Assembly (NCBI GenBank): GCA_030844895.1
Contig: CM061225.1
Location: 99,735,188-99,799,187 of the forward strand
Length of the DNA: 64,000 nt
Direction of reading: 5' to 3'
Origin: Ambrosia x helenae
Taxonomy: Eukaryota > Streptophyta > Magnoliopsida > Asterales > Asteraceae
Shown here in pieces: positions 11,486 through 20,876 of this stretch. The position numbers were made by a program, and so were the translations under genes. The stretch's first letter is position 1, and each line of letters starts with the position of its first letter. Below the pieces are notes generated by a model that saw nothing but the letters and a program-made list of their open reading frames with translations, ran no database searches and was not told where the DNA came from.

Positions 11486-12828
11486 GGGGAAATGGAATCT
11501 AATAATCCCAACTTTGGGGGGTTGGAAGGCAGCAGTCCCAACTTGCAACTTGTACCACAACAGTCCCAACTTGTCAACTATTTAACTTGGTTGGTCCCAG
11601 ACTAACTGGGGTTAACTTTTTCTGTTAAATGCCACGTGGGCATCCCACGTGGCAGTCCTACGTGGCAAGAAAGTTGTATCTGTCAAAAAATGAGGTGGGG
11701 CCCACATGTTTTAATCAAATATAATTATTTTTCAATTAAAAAAAACGAGGTGGGGCCCACATGTTTTAATCATATATACACATATACAAACACCTTCCTT
11801 TTTCTACCTTCCTCCTCACCACCACCACCACCACCACCACACTGAAACCCTAATTCCATATCTTCTGTTCATCCTTCAAATCATAACACACCATGCTTCC
11901 AATCCTCACACCCTTCTTCAAACCCCCAACCCCTCATCTCCACAATACCCCACACTTACTATTATTACTACTGTTAGAGAGAGAGAGTGTGAGCCAGAGA
12001 AAGAGGAAGGAGAAAGAGAACTCGGTGGGAAAGAAAGGAGGAAGACGACGGCAACAGTGAGGGTATCACGAGTTCCAATCGGTCCAGATCTGACAACAAG
12101 GTAAAACCCCTAATTAACTCGGTAGTTATGGTGAGGGATTATTGTTAAGTGGGATGTGATGGTGAGTCGTTTGGGGTCACAGACTCATCGCTGAAATGAG
12201 ATTCGACAACAGTAACGTGATTCCGGTAACGACCGTGATTTCAGCAGAAAAGGGAATTTCTTTTTTCTTTTTTGATGATGGCTCGGTAATGGTGAGGATT
12301 ATGTAAGATAGAGGTTAGGATGGTTGGTTGTTGACACAAGGTTCGGGTCAAGAGTCGGGTCAAGGAGACGGGTCACGAGGTCGGGTCAACAGAGGAGGAG
12401 GAGGAGGGAGGGTGGTGGTGGTGTTTGTGGTGGTGGTGGTGGGTGTCGTCGGAGATGGTGGTGGTGGACGGTGGTGGCAGGTGGTTGTTGTGGTGAAGAT
12501 GATGAAGATGTAGGGGTATATATATATAAATTCTTTTTTATTATTATTTAAAGATTTTTTTAAATAATTAATAGATTTTTTTTTAATTGAAAAACAAGTG
12601 GGACCCACGTTTTTTTTGCCAACTGGACAGATTTTGCCACGTAGGACTGCCACGTGGGATGTCCACGTGGGATGTCCACGTGGCATTTAACAGAAAAAGT
12701 TAACCTCAGTTAGTCTGGGACCAACCAAGTTAAATAGTTGACAAGTTGAGACTGTTGTGGTACAAGTTGCAAGTTAGGACTGCTGGCTTCCAACCCTCAA
12801 AGTTGGGATTATTAGATTCCATTTCTTC
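11486..12828. mobile_element. Mutator-like element with long TIRs; possible Pack-MULE
   Basis: Long terminal inverted repeats (about 200 bp or more) begin GAAATGGAATCTAATAATCC at both ends. They include CACGTGG-rich blocks at about 11631-11665 and 12637-12685. A perfect 9-bp duplication TTATTTTAA lies at 11477-11485 and 12829-12837, the Mutator-like size. The interior (about 11790-12510) is unlike its surroundings: pyrimidine-rich CACCAC repeats, a GA-rich leader-like stretch and GGT/GTC-rich sequence with an exon-donor-like AAG|GTAAAA near 12101. This resembles a captured 5' leader and first exon of a host gene, the Pack-MULE habit, but I cannot name the donor. ORFs here are repeat translations. 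Confidence 0.85.
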
Positions 12829-12837
12829 TTATTTTAA

Positions 12838-13883
12838 TTAGGGGAGAAAAAAATTTAGAGTTGAGTGATGATTTTTAATGTACTTTGATGAATTAGATTT
12901 GGAGGGGATGTGAATACTGTTAGACTTGGATAAGGTCTAATCTTTTAATAGAAGAAAACGAATGGTTGTTAATAAACATTTTTTAATGCAGGAAGACTTT
13001 AAATTTTGGTACATTCTTTATGACAAGTTAATATGACAAATACTGCTTGAAAATTGTATCGTATTTAACATGATATCGTGCGCATACTTACACGTTATTG
13101 CAGGTGCGTTTGTTTTGTTTCATCTTAGTTGTTATTTGGGTTGTTGTGTGTGTATAACATCATAAAAGATAACAAATAATAATTAGCAGATAGCTTATAA
13201 TGTTTAATAGGCTTGGAGATAACATAGGAGTTTACTGACTAGATCAAACCAAAATAAAAAAAAAATGGCACTGCAAGATGATGACGACTTGCACAGTTTC
13301 ACATAAACTTCTTTACCTTCTTATTATAACCATCCCATATTATTATAGCCAAACAATGTGTACGCTACTAAAAGCTCAAAATCTACATGTAGGCACACAT
13401 CAGTAATCACGTACATAATTGTAACAAAGTAACAAACTTTCTATAACAACAAAAGTGAAGTTTTTCTTTTTAACTGTGCAGTAAGAAAATCAAAGTCATT
13501 AATAATTACAAAGCTAAAAATTACTTACAAGTAATTGTTATTCAATTTTATCACTCGTTTAATGAAAATGTTTGCTCAAATTTCGCTTCGAGTACATTGG
13601 CCATGTTGCCCTAATAAAACGAAGAATATCATAAAAAAATAGTTTACAAGCTTAAGAAAAAAATAAGATATAGATATAAGAAATAAATAAACAAGCTTAA
13701 TGAAAATGAACAAACTTGGTATTCTGGTAACCCACCAGCAATTTTAGAACATACACGTTAAAGAAATACGCGATCCATCTAAAATAGAAAAAAACAAGTA
13801 ATTCTCATTACTCATTACCATATTAATGTAGACTTACTTTGATTCTTTGGGATGAGAATTGTACATACCCTTTTGAAAATTTA
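12838..13883. other. Intergenic, no gene seen
   Basis: A+T-rich sequence with no ORF or repeat that I recognise. It leads into the CDC5-like fragment on the minus strand. Confidence 0.45.
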
Positions 13884-14036
13884 ATCTTTTGCACAGGCTG
13901 CATCAAGGTGTTTTTCATGACGCTCAAGACACTTAGAAAGGGTATGGCCAACAATTGAAGGAATTGTTGTCCACTGAGTAGGCATGAGCTTAGCAAGATG
14001 AAGCAGCTTCTCATCTTCTCTGGTCAACTACTCAGT
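13884..14036 (-). pseudogene. CDC5-like Myb-repeat fragment
   Basis: Read on the minus strand, a frame gives [16 protein letters not shown], then a degenerate IVG..LSKCLERHEKHLDAAC segment. This is the second Myb repeat of the CDC5 family (usual form [42 protein letters not shown]). CDC5 is a splicing factor of the Prp19/MAC complex of about 840 residues; only some 50 codons are here. A stop and a small frame disruption sit where the usual TEWTREEDEK precedes it, and a stop follows AACAKD, so it is not functional. The overlapping 63-codon ORF at 13823-14014 is an out-of-frame shadow. It lies just outside the PIF/Harbinger element. Confidence 0.75.
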
Positions 14037-14219
14037 CTGCACAAATCATAAAATAATAAAAAAATAGGTTGTTTCATATAAAGATAAGTAAAGCCGATAG
14101 ATACAATTCAAAACATCTTGATTAGACAAAAGAAATAACAATGATAAATTGGCATAAAACTTCTAGGTCTTTTTCTTGTAAAAATTATATACTTTCTCAA
14201 AAGACAAAACCACACATAA

Positions 14220-15983
14220 GACCATGCGTAGTCTTCCTGATTGGTCTACGTGGCTGCTGAGTCAGCGTGGAGAGAAACTGAAAAATGGGTGTAGCGGTGG
14301 GGCTTTATTTATAAAGCCCCTGATTGTGATTGGTTGATTTTTTTATTTTTTTTAATCTTTTAATTCGAAATAATTAAAATAAAATGCAAATAAATATAAA
14401 AAATTACAAATAATAATAAAAACACACAACTAATATTAATTAATTAAAAAAAACAAACAACTTAAATAAACTACAATACCAAATTAAAAAAAACAAACAA
14501 CTTAAATAAATTACCGGAGGTTATATTTCGCAAGGATTTGTTGCCTATGATGTATCGCGAGGAGTAGGGCTTCTCCCTCGAGGTGGTCGATCGGTTTGGA
14601 CAAAAACTCAATGTCCTTTTCCCTTTGCCTCGCCTCTTGAATGTCGACGAACCTTTTATTCTCAGCCACTCTCTGGTCCATAGTTTGCAAACGTCTTTGG
14701 CCGAGGTCGCGAAGATCCTGTAGTCGTCGATTCATTTCATCAAACTCCTCCCTCGATGCACCACCTCCTGTCGAAGACGACTCCGCCTTGCCACCCTTTT
14801 TTGATCGTCTACCGGGTGGTCTTGGAATATCAAACTCCTCCTCCTCCTCCTCCTCCTCCTCCTCCTCCAAATCAACAGGATCATCTAAACTCACAAAGCG
14901 AGCATCAGATGTCGGTGTATCCGGATCTCGCGACGTGGAGGTGGTTTTGCTTCTTTTTGACGGTCCTCCTCCTCCTGATCCTCTTCCTCTCCTAATCTTG
15001 CGCCCACTACCCGACCCCATAGGCGGGACATCAGCCCACTTAGGACTATGTCTCAACATCTCCCATATCCTCAAATACGGGAACGGCCCGCGGGTATCTC
15101 TCATCTCGTCCAACGCCCTGGCCAACAAACCGTCATCACCTTCCCCGCTGGCCCTGTTGTCCTTGCAACGTTGGTAGACCTCCGCAAACGAGTGACATTT
15201 ATTATTAATGTCCGACCACTTTCCAGATATCGAGTCGTGCTCTCGATACTCCCCCTACCCATGGCCGCAAAAAATAGGTCTCGAATCCGTTGCCAAAACA
15301 CCGGGGTATGTTGATAGTTTGCTGCAAAAAAAATATCATACGATTAAAAAGTATATATATAAATGTAAACACACAAAAAAAAATACTAAACCTACATTTT
15401 AAAAAGTATATATATAAATGTAAACACAAAAAAAAAAAAATACTAACCAACATTTTAAAAAGTATATATATATATATATATGTAAACACAAAAAAAAACT
15501 AACCAACTTCCGGGTCCTCGGATATGTCGAGCCAGGCTCGCGCTAACTTGAACTCCTCATCTCTTTCCCAACGTTCCTGTTGCTTTTTTTGACGAGGAGC
15601 GTTCGCGTCTTTCTTTTTATGCAAGCGTCTCCCGCGCCCGTGCCCGCGCCCACGTTGAGAACCCTCGGGTTCGTCTTGAGTTTCTGGTACGGAATCGGGC
15701 TCCTCTTGAGAAGGTTGGACATAGTTTGGTGGAGGAAAAAATTGAGCGGGCATGTTTGGGCCCGGATAAAATTGACCGGGCATGCCAAGAAGTTGCGCGT
15801 ATTGCATTGTGTTCGCGTCAAACTCGCCCCAATTGGGTGGCAGCGGAGTAGTAGTGTTTGGCCTCGCACCCGGTCGACCCGGGATCCCGAACGGTGAACC
15901 ATATGGATACATGCTTTGTATTTAGATTGTGTTGTGGTGTGGTTTTTAGTTTTGGTTGTGTTTTATAAAAAATATTGTGTGTT

Positions 15984-16014
<31 letters not shown>

Positions 16015-16250
16015 GGTGAAAAAAAAAAATAACCGTTCAAAATATTAAAGGTGGCAACGGTCCAATTTTTTTACCGTTTGAAAACCTGCTCCATTGCCAC
16101 GTGTCACGTTCTTATTGGTTGAAACTTTTCATCTTTGGCATTATAAAAATAAAGCTCCGACCAAAAAATAGGATATAACGCCGGGGTGTAATGGTGTTCC
16201 GGACGCTATATCCTAAAAATTTTCACAAGTGACGCCCCACTACGGGGGTC
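14220..16250. mobile_element. PIF/Harbinger-type element carrying a SANT/Myb-like gene
   Basis: The left end GACCATGCGTAGTC and right end CACTACGGGGGTC form an imperfect terminal inverted repeat. They are flanked by the 3-bp duplication TAA (14217-14219 and 16251-16253), as expected for PIF/Harbinger. The 2031-bp interior holds one minus-strand gene of the ORF1 (Myb/SANT-like DNA-binding) type and no DDE transposase, so the element could move only with help in trans. Simple (AT)n and TATATA runs lie in the intron (about 15350-15482) and near 15988-16014. Confidence 0.8.
14511..15912 (-). pseudogene. SANT/Myb-like, NAM-associated-type protein (Harbinger ORF1-like), frameshifted
   Basis: Exon 1 (15912-15504) begins MYPYGSPFGIPGRPG, is proline-rich, then basic, and enters a Myb/SANT-like domain (WERDEEFKLARAWLDISEDP). 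A GT-AG intron at 15503-15322 joins exon 2 (15321-14511), which continues NYQHTPVFWQRIRDLFFAAM. The frame then breaks in a C5 run (G5 on the coding strand, 15251-15255). One base is missing, since GEYREHDSISGKWSDINNKC follows in another frame and runs through LLARALDEMRDTRGPFPYLR to the stop. Downstream are an acidic Glu tract (encoded near 14838-14870) and a C-terminal coiled-coil-like region. Allowing one lost base, both exons give about 406 codons in consistent phase. The family is abundant in plants and partners Harbinger transposases, binding DNA. The frameshift could be a real mutation or a homopolymer sequencing error. Confidence 0.75.
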
Positions 16251-16253
16251 TAA

Positions 16254-17060
16254 GCCTTCCTTAGTAATGGATTGTTGTTATTTCATTTGAACACAAAAAA
16301 ACAAAAGAAATGGTGAACTTCCAAGCTAATTAAAACCGTTGTATGTCATGCAATTAGTTTGAACGTTACATCTCGTTATCCTTAACTGAGTAAGAAAAGG
16401 ATTCAAAATATCTATGCCAGTCTATGATGAGTCACATCGCGTGCGTAAACATATTTATGTTTTTAAAGTTAAGTATGGATCCAAAAGTATTTAATAATCA
16501 CCCATCTAGATGCGAGTCGTTGTGCAATAATAGAAAACAATAAAACGGAAATTACATAACGATATAACCATCGTTATACTCAAAATCAAAGTGACAAAAC
16601 TTAAAATCAACAATCCAAATAAAACATTAAAAATCATATGTAGAAGAAAGTAAATCAGCAGCACTATCCATTCATGGATGTAATTCATTCAAGTATTATT
16701 ACTTCAGTTTGATCCAAAAGCTTTCAATCATCTATTGTGTTGCTTATGTACATGATAATACTCATAATAACTAAAAACTTAGTCCTAATATTACTAAAGG
16801 ATAAAACTTAGTAGGCAATCTATATTATTCTTTAAAACAGTCACAACATTAAAACAGTCGGATTTAAAAGAAACCCTAAACGACCAACAACAGTAAAAAA
16901 ACCTAAAGGAAAGATAGAATGAAATGCATTGAAAGATCAAAAAATTAAATACATCGGGAAAGATAGCATAAACAGATCAGAAGAGAACAACAGAGATCAT
17001 AAAACATATACAGAAAACAAATTTGAAACCATATAATCAACATGTGTTACATTTAACAAA
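16254..17060. other. Intergenic, no gene seen
   Basis: A+T-rich sequence without recognisable genes or element ends. Confidence 0.45.
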
Positions 17061-17368
17061 TATAAGGAATGAGCTCGAGCTCGAGCTCGAACTTAAACGA
17101 GCCAGCTCGGCTCGTTTTTTTGGTCGAGCTGAAAAGCCGAGCTAATGTTCGAGCCGAGCTCGAGCCAGCCCGTTATTTTTTTTAAAAATATTTATAAAAT
17201 AAAAAACAAAAAAAAATAAAAATAAAATTACACACATACTTGTATAGTTTTTTATTTTTCTAATATTTTAATGAATGAAAAACATACTAAAAGTATTATT
17301 TGTATAATTTGTGTTTTTGTTCTATTATTTTTCATATTTTGTTGATTAATTCAAAGTATTATTAAGTA

Positions 17369-19178
17369 CTAGTGAGAAACCCGCGCGTTGCGGCGGAACA
17401 GTTAAACTAAACAAAAAATAAATGAAAAAACGTTAAATCACGCACATGCACGGTGGCGAGTTAACTTGCCATATTAAAAATATAAAAAGTTAAAAATCAT
17501 CATAGAAAAAGCTACTAAGTCGAAACCATAACAAATTCACATAAAAAGAGAAATAAAAAACTAAAAAAACACTTTAAAGACTTATCCGCCTCTGCTTAGA
17601 TGACTTGTACATTATCACACGCAATTTTGTTTTAAACGAAGCTTACATTGAAACGTATATAAAATAGCACCAATAAAGGAACTTCTCCTTTCACTTTCTT
17701 CTAACATAAGATAAACTTTACGTTGTTTAGTAGGGTAAGCTCGATTTTGCTCTCAATATGCCAAGTTATTCATGCAGTAGATATTTCGTAAACGACTCAA
17801 ATACCTAAAAGTTTAGTAACATTGTTATGAATAATAATAGATTAACTAACTTTTATAAAGTAACTAATCTATCTATATATATAAAAGAAAACGTATATGC
17901 TGACGTGGCGTGCAATAGAAGCCTCAACCTTCCCTTGAGAGTGTCACGTGGCATCATAATAGAGAGTTTTTGGTGTTTTTGAATTATTTCCTTTTTAATT
18001 AAATTGAGTTATTTTAAGAAAAAAGAATTTAAAAATAAATTTAAATTTTTTCTCTCTCATATTTCCTCCCATAATTTTTTAACGTTTATATCTTTTATAT
18101 ACGGGATTTTTTAAAGAAAAAAATTACACCAAATTAACGAGCGTTTTATTATCTTTCCAACGAGTACCATAGTGCTATATAAAAAACGGAGAAAAAATCG
18201 ACTATTTTTTGTGGGTTTCGTTCATACAGGAAAAAAACACACAAAGTGTTCATGTTATTCATTAATCATGTTTTTTCTTTTAAACCAGGTTCTTATCTAC
18301 GATGTTGAAAATCAGCCCAATCGCCATGTTATCATTGGAATTTTACTAGGTATACTTCATCAAGAGAAGCTAGGAGAAAGAATCGCGCAACACTACAACA
18401 CATGGTGTCAGCTTATAGCAAGGTTATTTTTTTATTTATTTAATTACAAGAGTAATAATTATTACTATTAGTATTAGTATTATTAGAATAGTTATATTTT
18501 CAACCCCGGGACGCTCCCGGGAAGATTTGATAGTTGCTGGCGTGGCGTACAATAGTGGCCTCAACCATCTCTTGATTATGCCACGTGGCATAATGAGATG
18601 CAATGGTTACAACTTTCAACTTAAGTGTTTGTTTAGTTGATTAGGTTAGGAATTATAAGAGCCATTAGAATGTGAGAAATTAGAGAGATGTGATGAGTTT
18701 TTGAATAGTTGCAGCTTACATAAGTGATTCTTTAGATGATTACTGATTAGGTTTTAGATTAGAGAATGTGAGTTATTACTAATTAGAATACTATGAACAT
18801 GCAATGATTGAGAGATTTTGTGGTTAGTTAACTTAAGCATTTGCAATAGGTTATCACGTAAAATTAGATTTTTCAACCCCGGGACCCTCCCGGGGTAATC
18901 AACTAGTTGTATATAAAAGATTATAATAAAACATGTAGCATTATGAAAAATCTTTTTTACATGTTTTGTATTTAATATGTTTTGTAGAAATTAATGTCAT
19001 GACCTATCATAAACATGACTCTTGATTTCATTTAGATTATTAAATATGATGATTTAAAGACTAATTTGCCCTTAAAATGTAGTTATTATGTGCATTGTAT
19101 GTTGTATCATAAGCAAATTAACTTGTACCTCTTAAATTTTAAGAAGTCCTTGTAAAATGCTTTATAATATAGTATAGA
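17369..19178 (-). mobile_element. Helitron, CCGCCGC-hairpin family, itself interrupted
   Basis: On the minus strand the 5' end reads TCTATACTATATTATAAAGC (ending at 19178) and the 3' end has the CCGCCGC...GCGCGGG hairpin (about 17377-17397) then CTAG at 17372-17369. The termini match the Helitron at 4857-5945. It is flanked by A and T. A plus-strand Helitron of another family occupies 17869-18906, so the original insertion was about 0.8 kb. Confidence 0.7.
17869..18906 (+). mobile_element. Chimeric or tandem Helitron, CCCGGG-hairpin family
   Basis: It starts TCTATCTATATATATAAAAG and ends with the hairpin ACCCCGGGACCCTCCCGGGGT-type (about 18875-18896), then AATCAACTAG and T. The 5' signature GACGTGGCGTGCAATAG lies just inside. 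A second hairpin (CAACCCCGGGACGCTCCCGGGA, split here around 18502-18522) is followed at once by another 5'-like block (GGCGTGGCGTACAATAGTGG, near 18540). Two copies are therefore fused and the internal CTAG/TC junction is lost. A 99-codon ORF inside (18172-18471) falls in the conserved Helitron core, shared with the copies at 53.3-55.4 kb, and is not called as a gene. Confidence 0.7.
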
Positions 19179-19252
19179 TATAGATATAGATATAGATATA
19201 GATATAGATATAGATATAGATATAGATATAGATATAGATATAGATATAGATA
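19173..19252. repeat. (TATAGA)n microsatellite at a Helitron 5' end
   Basis: About 13 copies of a 6-bp unit start exactly where the minus-strand Helitron 5' end (TCTATA on the minus strand) meets the flank. The array apparently grew from the Helitron terminal TCTATA. The long YLYLYL and YIYIYI ORFs over it are artefacts. Confidence 0.9.
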
Positions 19253-19399
19253 TAAAAGATGTTTATCGAGCCACAAACCGAGCCACGAGCCAAGACCCCA
19301 AGCTCGAGCTCGGCTTGATAACAAAACGAGCCTTTTTGAGTCGAGCATTTTTCGAGTGAGTTACGAGCCGCGACCATTTTGTACGGCCTATAAGGAATG

Positions 19400-20876
19400 T
19401 ACCATAACATAGCTAAAAGTTCACACCCTACAAATCATGTTCTAGATTTCAAGAACAGTATAAACGAAAAAATTATATATGTGATTCATAACATATATAT
19501 ATGGCATTTGGTTCCAATGTATCTTAAAACCATCTAATTTGTTAATTAGTTTTTTTTCCCAAAAACAATCATTGGATTTACCGCTCCCCAATGAACACAA
19601 ACTGTATATAAAAAAAAAGGTATCATTAACAATAATCTAAAAAACAATACATATAAGGATACAAGTAGGCGCAATTGAACAAAAAAAAAGCTCACATTTT
19701 CAAGTTAATGTGCAAAGTATATTCCAATTTTATTTCAGCAGATCAACCACTGGTGTATTCTAGTTTCTATGACAGGTTCGTTAAATTTTGGGAGCATCTT
19801 AACAAAAACAAATTTGGGTTTAACTAAAATTTTGAACTATGAATCAGAGGCCATCAAGGCATGAATCGTGAATTTGAAGATGATAAACATAAAGAATAAA
19901 TCAAACCTAACCATAACAAAAACATTCAAACCAAAAGAACACAGATCAAAAAAGATCTCCTAGATAAATGATTCATAATACCGAATACAAAATTGAAAAC
20001 ATATAAGAAACCGATTAAGCTAGGTATTATACCTTCCTCATGTGAGCTTGGCGGCGATGATATGGAAGGTAAGAAAATGGTGAATTAGGGTTATTTTGAA
20101 TAAGGGGCGTAGTATATAAAAGACGGGTCAGGGTTTGATGATAGAGATGAAGGAACGATGCGGGTATTACACTAAAGAAACAAGAGTGATGAGATTGTTG
20201 AATGGAGAGGGTTGGGTTTTGTGATGTTGGGTTATGAAAACTGAATATGAATATGGATCCATGGGTCGGGTCCGTGATTTTTATTAGTCATTGTATACTT
20301 GACATGTGTAAGCTGACATGGAGCCTATGTGGAGGCTCTAGTAAAGGGTCACGTGTCGCCCGAGTTACTCATTTATTAGGTAGGGATGATAATTAAGTAG
20401 GAAAAAGGGGGTAAACAAAAAATCAGATGCCTTAAATGAATGACATATGTTACAAATTATGGGTTAAGTTCTCCTACATAGTGTAATAAAAATGAGAATG
20501 ATAGAAGGATACAAAAAACACATTGAATCACGATATATAACATAATGAGTCACAAAATATAACACAATGCCAATACATATAACACAGTGTCAAAGAAAAA
20601 AGACACAATGAATCGCATAAATGACACAATGATGAAAATAAAGAAAAGACACAATGAAACATAAAAAGACACAATGATATAACACAAAGTCTAAAAACTA
20701 AAAGCTAAAAAAACCAAAAAAATCAAAAACCTAACAACAAAGATCGTAGGGTTCGATGAGAGGGTTCCAGTGTCGCTTAATTGCGTTCAATCGGATTCCG
20801 TTTCATACCCTTTCTACGACTTTCTGTTTTTCTTTCACAGTGTATTTGATCTAACCCTATAAATTATATTGATTTA
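19400..20876 (-). other. Intergenic; possible orphan promoter and first exon on the minus strand
   Basis: On the minus strand about 20330-20030 looks like a housekeeping 5' region. It has AACCCTAA/AAACCCT telo-box-like motifs, a TATATA-type site near 20115, a pyrimidine-rich leader, then ATGAGGAAG at 20041-20033 abutting GTATAAT, a possible splice donor. I cannot find or name a following exon, so the gene is either decayed or merely apparent. Bases about 20520-20700 hold repeated CACAATGA-like phrases. The rest is A+T-rich and unrecognised. Confidence 0.3.

Larger units (their letters stand above)
17072..19388. mobile_element. GAGC-rich hAT-like element split by nested Helitrons
   Basis: The left part (17072-17170) and right part (about 19258-19388) are both dense in GAGCTCG/CGAGCC motifs in both orientations, like the subterminal regions of the other hAT elements here. 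The outer flanks carry an 11-bp direct repeat TATAAGGAATG (17061-17071 and 19389-19399), which contains a plausible 8-bp hAT target duplication. The terminal inverted repeats are poorly preserved. Everything between 17369 and 19178 is a later Helitron insertion, so the original element was about 0.5 kb. Confidence 0.6.

Noticed and set aside
12324..12686. Gly/Val/Arg-rich and Thr/Pro-rich ORFs on both strands
   Set aside because: They translate GGT/GTC simple sequence inside the Mutator-like element; no domain and frames open on both strands.
14641..15177. 178-codon plus-strand ORF with a serine run
   Set aside because: Antisense shadow of the Harbinger ORF1-like gene; the serine/proline runs mirror the Glu tract.
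18172..18471. 99-codon ORF that might be a Helitron gene
   Set aside because: The same core recurs at 53.7, 54.8, 38.1 and 56.3 kb with disrupted frames, so it is structural Helitron sequence without conserved coding.
19139..19410. YLYLYL and YIYIYI ORFs
   Set aside because: Translation of the (TATAGA)n microsatellite.
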